Assembly: GCA_944385545.1 (NCBI GenBank)
Contig: CALWXQ010000007.1
Coordinates: 1-45,194, forward strand
DNA: 45,194 nt
Direction: 5' to 3'
Origin: an uncultured Oscillospiraceae bacterium
GTDB lineage: Bacteria > Bacillota > Clostridia > Oscillospirales > Oscillospiraceae
The notes beneath the pieces are model-generated. The model made no database searches and was not told where the DNA came from. It was given only the letters and a program-made list of their open reading frames with translations. Of this stretch, positions 1-8,351 are shown piece by piece (position 1 is the stretch's first letter; each line of letters starts with the position of its first letter). The translations under genes were made by a program, and so were the position numbers.

Positions 1-5
1 GGAAA

Positions 6-49
6 GGGTGTAGGATTTGAGCGGTCAGGGTGTCGGAGTTGCGCGGTCA
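6..49. repeat. tandem 22-bp imperfect repeat, possible transposon end
   Basis: Two adjacent 22-bp units (6-27 and 28-49) differ at only three positions; both end in GCGGTCA. Subterminal tandem repeats of this kind are typical of IS21-family ends, and the window may begin just inside such an element, but no transposase is visible and the family is a guess. The remaining bases to 123 hold no gene. Confidence 0.4.
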
Positions 50-123
50 AGCCGTCTGTTCCCGCCCGGCGTATTCACGCAGTATAAAACTGGCATCAGG
101 GCGTTTTTCGTTAGTCAATGGGG

Positions 124-492
124 CTATAATCCGTGACTGTTTTCCGATACATTCACATCATATGTAGCGGTTTCCATGTTGTCCTCATCAAAAACAATAT
201 TACCGTCTTTGTCGGTTATTTCGATAGAAATACTACCGTCCTCTGTAACAACTTCGATGTGCAGCGTTTTCTGTGTATCTTCCGGGCGAATGGTATGTTT
301 CATTTGGCCGTGTAACATGGTATACTTCGCGGACCAGTTTCTCCACCCGCCATGCTCGACGTAACCGATACGGGTTGCGGAATATATTGTACCAATCCCT
401 AAAAAGTTTGCTGCGGCAATACAGGCAATAACGATAAGCGCAATCAGTATTGCTGATGTAAGGCTTTTGGGCTTATGTTTCATCATTACCAC
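124..492 (-). CDS. small membrane-anchored hypothetical protein
   Basis: A 122-residue protein with a lysine-rich N-terminus (MVMMKHKPKS) and one hydrophobic segment at about residues 13-33, followed by a polar, beta-strand-like domain (VTEDGSISIEITDKDGN). It is probably a type II membrane or exported protein. The start overlaps the end of the DUF2812 gene by 7 bp, so it is the third gene of the PadR-led operon. Its C-terminus stops abruptly (SENSHGL) next to the putative transposon end, so it may be shortened. Function unknown; the role is presumably shared with its two partners, which are regulated by PadR. Confidence 0.6.
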   Translation of the reverse strand: MVMMKHKPKSLTSAILIALIVIACIAAANFLGIGTIYSATRIGYVEHGGWRNWSAKYTMLHGQMKHTIRPEDTQKTLHIEVVTEDGSISIEITDKDGNIVFDEDNMETATYDVNVSENSHGL

Positions 493-1073
493 TCCTTTGT
501 CTTTGCTTCATGTTTACTCTTTGTTACTTGCATTTGATATGTAATGACAGGGAACAAGGAAATCAAAGCAAGCGTACCCATAATGATAGAACGGTTTACA
601 ATGGCAAACACCGTGAACATAAGCAGAATTGACAGCCACGGATTACGCAAATTAGAATAGTATTCTCCCTTATCCGCATAGGACGTATGCAACTGAAATG
701 GCTTTCCGTCATTCTCCTTTTCTACAATCAGCAATTCCCGGTTAAAGGTAGTGGAATTTGCTGCTATTCGTCCGCCTTTTTCAGCCCAAGGTCGCCAACG
801 CACTTTTCCAACAGAATAGTTAAGATTGATATTTTTGTAGAATACTTTGTACCCCATATCTTCCAGAAAATTGGAATAATCTTGTGCATGATCCTTTGAT
901 TTCTGGCCGATAAACTCCACACAGTATCTTACTTGATTTGGTTTACATTCCTCAAACTCATATAACAGTTTCCCCGTCCGAACCAGACGATAGCCTTTCT
1001 CGGACATTTTGTTCAGCCAATTTTCCTGTGCGGTTAATAGACCGCCGAAGAAACGGTAACACTGTTTGCTCAT
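486..1073 (-). CDS. DUF2812 family membrane protein
   Basis: 195 residues. The first about 120 residues match the DUF2812 pattern as I know it: an aromatic-rich start (CYRFFGG), ENWLNKMSEKGYRLV, then EFIGQKSKDHAQDYSNFLEDMGYKV. Two hydrophobic segments follow at about 143-160 and 163-180, with a charged lysine-rich tail. Genes of this family commonly sit directly after a PadR regulator in Firmicutes, and that is the case here: its ATG overlaps the PadR stop by 4 bp, implying translational coupling. The molecular function of DUF2812 is not known; a role in membrane stress or drug sensing is only inferred from the PadR partnership. Confidence 0.8.
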   Translation of the reverse strand: MSKQCYRFFGGLLTAQENWLNKMSEKGYRLVRTGKLLYEFEECKPNQVRYCVEFIGQKSKDHAQDYSNFLEDMGYKVFYKNINLNYSVGKVRWRPWAEKGGRIAANSTTFNRELLIVEKENDGKPFQLHTSYADKGEYYSNLRNPWLSILLMFTVFAIVNRSIIMGTLALISLFPVITYQMQVTKSKHEAKTKEW

Positions 1074-1393
1074 GCTGTACCTCCAATAATTCCACTTGCA
1101 ACGCGCACAAGTTCATTGAGCCTTACCAGTTCTTTTTCTGCTATCCCTTTCCCCTGTGAAGTGATAAGATATTCTTTTTTTCGCCCCTCGCTTTCTCCGC
1201 AGGGAACAATCCAGCCCTTTTCCTGTAAAGAGTTGAGCGCACCATATAAAGTGCCTGCCCCCAATGAAAGTCGCCCAGCTGTTTTTTCCTCAATAAATTG
1301 CATGACGGCATATCCGTGTTTCGGTGTATAGAGAGAAAGTAAAATATAAAACGTCACCTCTGTAAGCGCACCACCTTTGGCATGATCCCGCAT
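1070..1393 (-). CDS. PadR family transcriptional regulator
   Basis: A 107-residue winged-helix repressor: TEVTFYILLSLYTPKHGYAV, LGAGTLYGALNSLQEKGWI and GRKKEYLITSQGK are the standard PadR wHTH segments, followed by a short C-terminal dimerisation helix (PadR-s2 subfamily size). I chose the ATG at 1393 because a GGAGGT lies 6 nt upstream; an in-frame ATG at 1408 has no ribosome site and lies within about 12 nt of the predicted transcript start. It leads an operon with the DUF2812 gene and a small membrane protein. An inverted repeat over its own promoter (1408-1447) strongly suggests autorepression, released by a ligand that is not identifiable from sequence. Confidence 0.88.
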   Translation of the reverse strand: MRDHAKGGALTEVTFYILLSLYTPKHGYAVMQFIEEKTAGRLSLGAGTLYGALNSLQEKGWIVPCGESEGRKKEYLITSQGKGIAEKELVRLNELVRVASGIIGGTA

Positions 1394-1407
1394 GGTTTGC
1401 ACCTCCA

Positions 1408-1455
1408 TATTACGGTTACTGTAATAAATATATCACAAACCGTAATAGTTGTCAA
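1408..1455 (-). promoter_or_regulatory. PadR operon promoter with overlapping operator
   Basis: On the minus strand TTGACA (1455-1450), a 17-bp spacer and TATATT (1432-1427) form a near-consensus sigma-A promoter. A perfect 10-bp inverted repeat, TATTACGGTT (1408-1417) and AACCGTAATA (1438-1447), has one arm between -35 and -10 and the other just after the start site. This is where a PadR dimer would block initiation. Confidence 0.8.
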
Positions 1456-1793
1456 CGGAGTTGATGAAAAGATTACAGATTAGGCGTATAAAAGCGGAGT
1501 AGCAATATTTTGTACGGAATGGCTAAGAGGTTTCTGTCAATGCTTTGTATTCTGCTTCTATATTAACTATGAGTATTGACACTGCCGCTTTTGACACTTT
1601 GCACCCTGCCCGCCGAAAGAAAACCAGGGGGCGGTGAAACCGTCCTCTGCAATACATTTCTGCCAGAGCCAAAACAAATTTGCGCATAACTCTTGGCACT
1701 ACCGGCTCTGCGATCGGGAGTTGTAAGGTTGCACAATTTTGTCAACGCAAGATTATAGGATACAACGAAAATTAAGAAAGCTAATTAATTAAG
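1456..1793. other. gene-free AT-rich spacer
   Basis: No gene is supported between the PadR promoter and the ROK promoter. The one open frame here (1563-1745, minus) has no ribosome site and biased, non-protein-like composition. It separates two divergent transcription units. Confidence 0.6.
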
Positions 1794-1822
1794 TTGACAT
1801 TGCTGCTATAAATTGGTAATAT
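1794..1822 (+). promoter_or_regulatory. promoter of the ROK / ABC sugar cluster
   Basis: TTGACA (1794-1799), a 17-bp spacer and TAATAT (1817-1822). Downstream, TTAAC (1854-1858) and GTTAA (1878-1882) form a loose inverted repeat that could be a ROK operator; that part is weak. Confidence 0.65.
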
Positions 1823-1894
1823 TCATTTAAGAAGAAGGGAAATCACAAGAAATTTAACCAATCTATACAAATTATAAGTTAAGGAAGATAATTA

Positions 1895-3076
1895 ATGGAA
1901 CATAAATTCACGGGAACGAGCGACCCTCAGGCCATTGCTATTGCAAACCAGACAATGATCCTGAATATGGTGCGGGAAAGCAAAACCGCCACACGGGCAA
2001 AGCTGGCACAGCAGTTGCGACTCAGTCCGCCAAGCGTGTCGAGTAATGTAGAGCGCCTGATAAATAAGCGGATCCTCGTAGAATGCGGTTCGGACAATGA
2101 AAAACCGGAACGGCCCGGACGCAAGGGCGTTCTGCTGATGCTGAATCCGGCATATAAAAAAATCTTGGCTGTGGATTTATCCAGCAAAATCATTCGGATC
2201 GGCATTGGGGATCTGCAGGAGCAGATCCTATACGCCAACCAATATGCCCCGCAGGAAAACGAAGGGATAAATGATAGTGTGATTCGTTCCATCGACTCAT
2301 TTATAGGGGAATCTAAAATCGGGATGGACGATATCGGCGTGATCGTTGTTTGCGCCCCCGGAATCATCGATCAAACAACAGGTGAAGTGGAGTACGCTCC
2401 CCAGTTGGAGGGATTGGAGCGATCCGGACTGAAGCGCGCGCTGGAAAGCCAGTATAATACGTCTGTCCTGATAAAAAATGACGTAAATATCCGCACATTG
2501 GCCGAAATGCGTTATGGTTTAGGCGCCGAAACAAAAAATTTCATGCATATCCACATTGATATCGGCGTTGGCGCAGGCTTGGTCATCGACGGCAGATTGG
2601 TCGAGGGCAGCCGGTTCGCCTGCGGCGAGATCGGTTACTCTGTTCTGGATATCTCACAGCTGGATGAAAAGCACAATTATGGTCACCTGGAAAACCATAT
2701 TGCGATCCCGAACCTTCTGTGTAAGATCCAGAAGGAAATGCAGTGGGAAGATTCTCGACCGCTGACCATTGAACAGGTAAATCAGTTATATCAGGAAGGG
2801 GATGAATATGTCATAAGTCAGATTGACCTATTTGCGCGGCGGATCGCTTTTGTAATAGCAAACGCAACCGTCCTATTAGACATTTCGAAAATCAGCGTTG
2901 GCGGAGCTGTGACAGAATTGGAGGTGGATCTTGAGGATCGGATCAACCATATGCTTCGATATGTAATGCCGTACAGACCGCAGGTGTCCTTCTCCGCATT
3001 GGACAGCACCGCATTCCTGCTGGGGGCATTTGACATTGGGACAGAGCAGCTGCTGCGTGAGAGCGTAGCAAGATAG
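1895..3076 (+). CDS. ROK family transcriptional regulator (NagC/XylR type)
   Basis: 393 residues. A winged helix at about residues 20-62 (NQTMILNMVRESKTATRAKLAQQL, interrupted here only for listing: NQTMILNMVRES then SPPSVSSNVERL) precedes the linker ERPGRKG and a C-terminal ROK fold (LAVDLSSKIIRIGI, HIDIGVGAGLVIDG, GEIGY). The usual ROK GEIGH histidine is tyrosine here and the CxCGxxGC zinc motif is absent, so it is a ligand-sensing regulator and not an active sugar kinase. It lies at the head of the ABC transporter / hexokinase / NagB cluster and 56 bp before the permease start, so it very likely controls that cluster in response to its sugar or sugar phosphate. Confidence 0.88.
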   Translation: MEHKFTGTSDPQAIAIANQTMILNMVRESKTATRAKLAQQLRLSPPSVSSNVERLINKRILVECGSDNEKPERPGRKGVLLMLNPAYKKILAVDLSSKIIRIGIGDLQEQILYANQYAPQENEGINDSVIRSIDSFIGESKIGMDDIGVIVVCAPGIIDQTTGEVEYAPQLEGLERSGLKRALESQYNTSVLIKNDVNIRTLAEMRYGLGAETKNFMHIHIDIGVGAGLVIDGRLVEGSRFACGEIGYSVLDISQLDEKHNYGHLENHIAIPNLLCKIQKEMQWEDSRPLTIEQVNQLYQEGDEYVISQIDLFARRIAFVIANATVLLDISKISVGGAVTELEVDLEDRINHMLRYVMPYRPQVSFSALDSTAFLLGAFDIGTEQLLRESVAR

Positions 3077-3132
3077 CCTTTTCATTGCAGGAGGGGACTC
3101 CCTCCATCTTATACAAGGAGTGGAAAATACTG

Positions 3133-4131
3133 ATGATCCGTGAAAAGCACATGCCCAGTTTGAAAAAGGCCGGCGGTAAATTCCTGCAAAGGCAGGAGAG
3201 TAGTATCATTATCGTAACATTGCTTTATGTCGTTTTTGTATCATGCGTCAATCCCGTTTTTATTTCCAGCAGTAATCTATTTAATATCCTGAAAAACACC
3301 GGCTACTCTTTGATTACAGTTGTCGGTATGTCCCTTGTTCTGATTACCGGTGGGCTGGATTTGTCTGTAGGCTCCGTCCTGGCGCTGGGGGGAATTATTA
3401 CCGGTCTTGCATGCAAAGCAGGACTCCCTGTCTGGCTGGCGATCCTGCTTGCAATCCTGACCGGTGTGATCGTGGGGCTTGTGAACGGACTGGTCATTGT
3501 TAAAGCAGGAATTCCGCCGCTGATCGTCACGTTGGGCACGCAGTACATTTGCAGAGGGTTGGTTTCGGTGATAACCCAGGGCGTTCCCATCTATCCCCTA
3601 CCCGATAGCCTGAAGGCCATCGACAAGATCCGGGTTGCTGGCATCCCCATGGTGGTTATCTTTGCTTTTTTGATGGTGGCAATCGGGTACTTTCTGCTTG
3701 GGCGTACACCGTTTGGACGGTCAATTTATGCCCTTGGCGGCAATGAGGAAGCCGCACGTATCTCCGGAATTAACATTCACAGAACACGTGTCCTTGTTTA
3801 CGTCATCACATCTGTTTTGGCGGTGCTGTCCGGCGTGTTCATCACCTCACGTCTGGGCTCGGCCGAGGCGGCCGCCGGTTCCGGCTTTGAGATGACCGTG
3901 ATCTGCGGCGCGGTTATCGGCGGCGTTTCCTCTTTCGGCGGCGTCGGTTCAATTCTTGGCGCAGCCATCGGCGCCTTCTTCATGGAGGTTCTGACCAACT
4001 CTCTTACATTGATGCGGGTATCTGTGTACTGGCAAAACGTTGTCGTAGGCATTGTCTTGATTCTTGCTGTTATGTTGGATCAGTATAAGCGCAGGGTTAT
4101 GGTGAAGAAATCCATTAAGGCCGTAAAGTAG
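3133..4131 (+). CDS. ribose-type ABC transporter permease (RbsC-like)
   Basis: 332 residues from the chosen ATG. About eight to ten hydrophobic helices and the family signatures TGGLDLSVGSVLALGG and IRVAG...FGRSIYALGGNEEAARISGI identify a BPD_transp_2 (RbsC/XylH/MglC) permease. The ATG at 3133 follows AAGGAG at 3115-3120 by 12 nt; an earlier in-frame ATG at 3085 is possible but would add an unusual hydrophilic stretch. It forms the membrane channel with the ATPase at 4144 and the binding lipoprotein at 5706. The substrate is probably a pentose, hexose or nucleoside-like sugar; it cannot be named from the sequence. Confidence 0.9.
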   Translation: MIREKHMPSLKKAGGKFLQRQESSIIIVTLLYVVFVSCVNPVFISSSNLFNILKNTGYSLITVVGMSLVLITGGLDLSVGSVLALGGIITGLACKAGLPVWLAILLAILTGVIVGLVNGLVIVKAGIPPLIVTLGTQYICRGLVSVITQGVPIYPLPDSLKAIDKIRVAGIPMVVIFAFLMVAIGYFLLGRTPFGRSIYALGGNEEAARISGINIHRTRVLVYVITSVLAVLSGVFITSRLGSAEAAAGSGFEMTVICGAVIGGVSSFGGVGSILGAAIGAFFMEVLTNSLTLMRVSVYWQNVVVGIVLILAVMLDQYKRRVMVKKSIKAVK

Positions 4132-4143
4132 GAGGAACTTGCT

Positions 4144-5667
4144 TTGGACGCAAAAAACATTGTTTTGTCAATGAACCATATCACCAAACGGTTCTTGGGA
4201 ACAGTTGCGCTGAAGGACGTTTCCGTCGAACTCTACGAGGGAGAGATTCTCTCCATCGTTGGTGAGAATGGGGCCGGAAAATCTACCCTGATGAAGATCC
4301 TCAGTGGGATTTATCCGGGATCAGAATATGAAGGCAGCATTTATGTGGATGGGAAAAAGGCGGTCTTTTCCTGTCCCGCAGATTCCGAGAATGCGGGAAT
4401 CGCCATGATCTATCAGGAGTTGAATCTGGAACTGGATCTGACGGTGACAGAGAACATTCTTCTGGGACGGCTTCCGGTTAACAAGTTCGGCAGCATCGAC
4501 TGGAGGAAAGCACGGGGCATGGCGCAGGAGGTACTGCAGCAGCTTCATGTGCAAATCGACATCGACGTCACCGCGCGCAGTCTGAGTCCGTCCATGCAGC
4601 AGTTGGTTTGCATTGCCCGGGCCTTGATCCGAAATCCCAGGATCCTGATACTGGACGAGCCGACGTCGGTGCTGACGGAACGGGAAACCGAGGAACTGCT
4701 GACGATTTTGGACGGCCTGCGGATGAAAGGAATCCCCTGTATCTATATCTCTCACAAGCTCGATGAGGTATTCCGCATCAGTAACCGGATTGTCGTTTTA
4801 CGGGATGGGGCGTATATCCGTTCCTTCCGTCGGGAGGATGGATTTGACGCCGAGAAAATTATCGAAGACATGATCGGCCGGCGGCTTGTAGCCATGTACC
4901 CCACAATCCATAAGGAAATCGGCCCTGAGATCATGCGTGTAGAGCATTTCCGCGTCCCCCATTCCTTCGCCCCTGGAAAGAGCATCATTGAAGACGTCAG
5001 TTTCTCGCTTCGTAAGGGAGAGGTATTGGGCTTGGTAGGACTGGTTGGTTCAGGAAGGTCGGAACTGCTGAACGCGATGTTTGGAGCCGTACCCAAAACC
5101 GCCGGGACTCTTTACCTGGATGGCCAAATAGCAGCCATCAATAATCCCCGTGACGCAAAGCGAAGCGGCCTGGGCCTGATTACAGAGGATCGAAAAAAGA
5201 ACGGCCTTGTCAGCGCGATGTCGGTCAAGCACAATATGACCCTGACGATCCTGCAGCAGATCAAAAGGGGGCTTTTCCTGGATTTCAAAAAAGAAGATGA
5301 GCTGTCCGGCAGGTATTTCGACGCCCTCAGCATCAAAGCGCCCGGGATGGACGTACAAGTGGCCAGCCTCTCAGGAGGAAACCAGCAGAAGGTAATCCTC
5401 GCAAAGTGGCTCTGCACAAACCTGAGAGTAATCCTGATGGATGAACCGACCCGCGGCATTGACGTGGGAACGAAGGCAGAGATCTACAAGCTGATTCTGG
5501 AGTTAGCAGCACAGGGCATTTCGATCATTATGGTTTCCTCTGAGATGCCGGAACTGTTGGGGGTATGCGACCGGTTCGTTGTATTAAGCAAAGGCCGCGT
5601 GTATAAGGAATTTTTGCGTGGGGAAGTGGGCGAGGTGGAATTGATTCGGGCAGCTTCCAACACGTGA
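4144..5667 (+). CDS. sugar ABC transporter ATP-binding protein, double domain (RbsA/MglA-like)
   Basis: 507 residues containing two ABC domains, as in RbsA, XylG and MglA. Domain 1 has Walker A GENGAGKST (residues 40-48), a degenerate signature (LSPSMQQL) and Walker B LILDEPTSVL; domain 2 has a degenerate Walker A (GLVGSGRSE), signature LSGGNQQKV and Walker B VILMDEPTRGI. This asymmetry is normal for the family. Translation starts at TTG (4144) behind an AGGAGG at about 4129-4134. It lies 12 bp after the permease gene and energises sugar import with it. Confidence 0.93.
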   Translation: MDAKNIVLSMNHITKRFLGTVALKDVSVELYEGEILSIVGENGAGKSTLMKILSGIYPGSEYEGSIYVDGKKAVFSCPADSENAGIAMIYQELNLELDLTVTENILLGRLPVNKFGSIDWRKARGMAQEVLQQLHVQIDIDVTARSLSPSMQQLVCIARALIRNPRILILDEPTSVLTERETEELLTILDGLRMKGIPCIYISHKLDEVFRISNRIVVLRDGAYIRSFRREDGFDAEKIIEDMIGRRLVAMYPTIHKEIGPEIMRVEHFRVPHSFAPGKSIIEDVSFSLRKGEVLGLVGLVGSGRSELLNAMFGAVPKTAGTLYLDGQIAAINNPRDAKRSGLGLITEDRKKNGLVSAMSVKHNMTLTILQQIKRGLFLDFKKEDELSGRYFDALSIKAPGMDVQVASLSGGNQQKVILAKWLCTNLRVILMDEPTRGIDVGTKAEIYKLILELAAQGISIIMVSSEMPELLGVCDRFVVLSKGRVYKEFLRGEVGEVELIRAASNT

Positions 5668-5705
5668 GAATAGGACACAATAAAAAATAGAAAAGGAGAA
5701 AAGCT

Positions 5706-6719
5706 ATGAAGAAGTTGTTAGCATTCACCCTGGCACTGATGATGGTACTGAGCTTATTCGGCTGTTCAGCCAATTCCGGTGCAACTCCCACAGAAACAAA
5801 CGCTCCCGCAGAAAGCAATGCCGCGCAACAGGAAGACCCCCTGCACTTTGTTTATGTTTCGCCACTGCTTTCCCATCCCATTTGGCTGGTTGCCAAGGAA
5901 GGGTTTGAAGACGCCTGCAATGACCTGGGGATCCAGGGCGACTGGGTCGGCCCCCAGGGCATTTCTCCCGAGGAAATGGCAAAGCTCATCGATACTGCTG
6001 TGGCACAGAAAGCCGACGGCATCATCACCCAAGGCCTTGTCCCGGCGGAGCCTGTCAACAACGCGATCAACGCAGGCATCCCCGTCTTGGTGGTTGACTC
6101 CGATATTACCGACGCGGAGGGGAGACTGGCTTACATCGGCAAAGACAATGCCATCCAGGCGCAGCTGATCTTGGAATCCGTATCCGAAAAACTGGATCCC
6201 AATACACCAATTGTCTGCGCCGTTCAGGTGGCGGCACTGAATTACGAGGTTGCTTACGAAGAAATCGAGACCCTGAAAGCTGCCTTTGCAGACTGGCCCG
6301 GGGGCTTTGAGGTGGTAAATATCTCCGAGTCCAAAAGTGACAAACTGACCTCTACCAACGCATGGCAGAATACTTTCCAGACATATCCTGAGATCAATTT
6401 GGCCGTCAGCTTTGCCGCGGAGGCCGGCCCCGCATGCGCCAACGTCGTTACCGAGCTGGGCGTCAAGGAAGATGTTCTGGTTTACGCAGTTGATGACGAG
6501 GCAGAAACCCTGGATCTGATCCGTGACGGCGCTATTGACGGCACAGTTGTTGTCTCCTTCTACAATTATGGGTACCAGGCCGCCTACTGGCTGTGGCAGC
6601 ACGTCACCGAAGGTCTGACGCCGGAAAAAGTGGTGAACCCGGCCAGCCTGGTCATGGTGGAAGCGGACAATGTGGGTACCTATGGCGATACACCCGCTAC
6701 CTTCGATAAACTGGGATGA
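5706..6719 (+). CDS. sugar-binding lipoprotein of ABC transporter (RbsB-like)
   Basis: 337 residues. A lipoprotein signal peptide ends in the lipobox LFGC with Cys20 as the modified residue, followed by a low-complexity linker (Asn, Ala, Thr, Glu) and a periplasmic-binding-protein type 1 domain (FVYVSPLLSHPIWLVAKEGF, GIITQGLVP, GIPVLVVDSDI, VYAVDDEAETLDLI). It is anchored outside the membrane and delivers substrate to the permease. The Peripla_BP_4 type binds pentoses, hexoses, autoinducer-2 or polyols; the ligand here is unknown. A GGAG lies 7 nt before the ATG. Its stop overlaps the next gene by 4 bp. Confidence 0.92.
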   Translation: MKKLLAFTLALMMVLSLFGCSANSGATPTETNAPAESNAAQQEDPLHFVYVSPLLSHPIWLVAKEGFEDACNDLGIQGDWVGPQGISPEEMAKLIDTAVAQKADGIITQGLVPAEPVNNAINAGIPVLVVDSDITDAEGRLAYIGKDNAIQAQLILESVSEKLDPNTPIVCAVQVAALNYEVAYEEIETLKAAFADWPGGFEVVNISESKSDKLTSTNAWQNTFQTYPEINLAVSFAAEAGPACANVVTELGVKEDVLVYAVDDEAETLDLIRDGAIDGTVVVSFYNYGYQAAYWLWQHVTEGLTPEKVVNPASLVMVEADNVGTYGDTPATFDKLG

Positions 6720-7165
6720 TGACAAAAAAGGGCGTGTTTAAACACGCGCACAAGGGGGAGAGTTATCTTCCCCTTGTGGACTATCAGGCATGGCGCGTAG
6801 CCATGCTTCGCAGGGATGACACCCTCACGCCTGAGACGATCACGTTCCTTGAGCGTCACAATGGATCTGATGAGGTTTTTGTGCTCCTGGGCGGAAGCTG
6901 CCTGCTGATTTGGACAACCCAGGATCAACCGGGCGTTGAAGATCTGCGGGCAGAAATCCTGGAACCTGGTATCGTCTATAATGTTGCTTGCGGCACATGG
7001 CACTCCACAGCCTTGACAGAGGAAGCTCAGGTGCTGATCGTTGAGAACGCGAATACAGATGACAGCAATTCCCAATACGCCTGTTTGAGTCAGGAGCAGC
7101 GAACCATGCTTAAAAAATTGGCTGCACAATGTAACTACCCATTACGAAAGGAAGAAATGCAATGA
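6716..7165 (+). CDS. cupin-fold hypothetical protein
   Basis: 149 residues resembling a small single-domain cupin: the region HNGSDEVFVLLGGSCLLIW resembles the first cupin motif and EPGIVYNVACGTWHSTAL the second, with His in both. A metal-binding His-Glu set is plausible but incomplete by eye. Its start overlaps the binding-protein stop (ATGATGA, 4 bp) and its stop overlaps the next start (4 bp), so it is translated in step with both. In sugar clusters small cupins are often sugar isomerases, mutarotases or ureidoglycolate-lyase-like enzymes; no specific role is claimed. Confidence 0.7.
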   Translation: MMTKKGVFKHAHKGESYLPLVDYQAWRVAMLRRDDTLTPETITFLERHNGSDEVFVLLGGSCLLIWTTQDQPGVEDLRAEILEPGIVYNVACGTWHSTALTEEAQVLIVENANTDDSNSQYACLSQEQRTMLKKLAAQCNYPLRKEEMQ

Positions 7166-8193
7166 CTGGTTATGAGCGGATCCAGGCTGTGCTCAATCAT
7201 CAAGCACCGGATCGCACGCCCTCAATGCTGCACTGCTTTATGCCGGCGGCCAAGGAATTCGGTATTACCATGGAGGAATACCGGAATGATCCCGAGAAAA
7301 TTGCCGATTCCCATATTGCCATGGCCCGGAAATACGGTCTTGACGGATTGCTTCTGGATATCGACACCTGCGTGGAAGCTGCCGCGATTGGCGTACCTGT
7401 CGACTATCCCAAAGACATTGTCGCGCGGATCACTGGGCCGCTGTCTGACGATATTGATGTTATCATCGAGGAAATGTCCCCTGATAAGCTTCTCAAGTCC
7501 GACCGTATCAAGGTGATGCTGGAAGCTGTCAATATCGCCAAAAAGAAAGCAGGCGGCGAGCTGTTTGTCCGTGGCAATTGCGATCAGATGGCCTTCAGTT
7601 TGGCAATGATGGCCTACGGTATGTCTGATTTCTTAGTTGCGCTGCTGGATGAAGAAATGGAGGATAAGATCTTTCAGCTTTTGGATCGTGCCTATGCTGT
7701 TCATCTGGAGTATCACAAGCTGATGAACGAAGCCGGTGCGGACTGTACCAGCTTCGGTGACAGTCCCTGCGGACCAGATATGATCAGTCGCGCCTGCTAT
7801 CTGAAGTACGCGAATCCGTATCATCAACGTCTGAAAAAAGATCTGGATGCGCTGGGCATCAGAACAATCTGCCATATTTGCGGGAATCTTGACAAGATCA
7901 TCGATGATATTGCCGCTATCGGCTTCGCGGGAGTGGAAGCCGACTATAAAACCAATATCGCAAATGCCGCGCGGGTTTTTGCTGGCAAAAGCGTTTTCTT
8001 TGGCCCTTTGGATCCTTCCGGCGTTTTCTATCTGGGCACACCCGAAAAGGTTCGGTCGGAAACTGCCAAGGTACTGGATATCTTCCGGGGACGCAATCTG
8101 GTGATCGGCGCAGGATGCGCCATGTCCAGTGATACCAGTGAGGAGAACATCCGCGCATTTGCGCAAACGGTTCAAAACGATAAACCCCGATAG
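7162..8193 (+). CDS. uroporphyrinogen decarboxylase superfamily protein, MtaA-like
   Basis: 343 residues with the UroD fold (GYERIQAVLNHQAPDRTPSM start; GPLSDDIDVI; FGDSPCGPDMISRACYLKY; GPLDPSGVFYLGTPEKV). It is not a haem enzyme: it carries His238-x-Cys240 and Cys319 (HICG, GAGCAM), the His-x-Cys-xn-Cys zinc signature of MtaA/MtbA-type methyltransferases that move methyl groups from corrinoid proteins to thiols. No corrinoid protein or activase gene is beside it. It overlaps the cupin gene by 4 bp and belongs to the sugar cluster. A methyl-transfer role on an O- or S-methylated substrate is an inference; other UroD-superfamily chemistry is possible. Confidence 0.8.
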   Translation: MTGYERIQAVLNHQAPDRTPSMLHCFMPAAKEFGITMEEYRNDPEKIADSHIAMARKYGLDGLLLDIDTCVEAAAIGVPVDYPKDIVARITGPLSDDIDVIIEEMSPDKLLKSDRIKVMLEAVNIAKKKAGGELFVRGNCDQMAFSLAMMAYGMSDFLVALLDEEMEDKIFQLLDRAYAVHLEYHKLMNEAGADCTSFGDSPCGPDMISRACYLKYANPYHQRLKKDLDALGIRTICHICGNLDKIIDDIAAIGFAGVEADYKTNIANAARVFAGKSVFFGPLDPSGVFYLGTPEKVRSETAKVLDIFRGRNLVIGAGCAMSSDTSEENIRAFAQTVQNDKPR

Positions 8194-8351
8194 CCGCGCA
8201 ACACCTTTCAGCGCCGGTGGAAGCCCGAAGCAAATTGTGGGAGGGACGTTTGGCCGGATGGTGGAGAGACGAAATTGAGGCCGGCGGCTCGATCCGATTT
8301 TGCGATGGTTGTGCGGATGGGAGTGACTGCCGGTATGGGAGGTATTGCGAT

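Noticed and set aside
1563..1745. Open frame of 60 codons on the minus strand
   Set aside because: No ribosome site, no recognisable domain and low-quality composition; it lies in the spacer between two promoters.
3089..3105. GGAGGG-GACT-CCCTCC hairpin between the ROK and permease genes
   Set aside because: Only six base pairs and no T-run; too weak to call a terminator, and the genes look co-transcribed.
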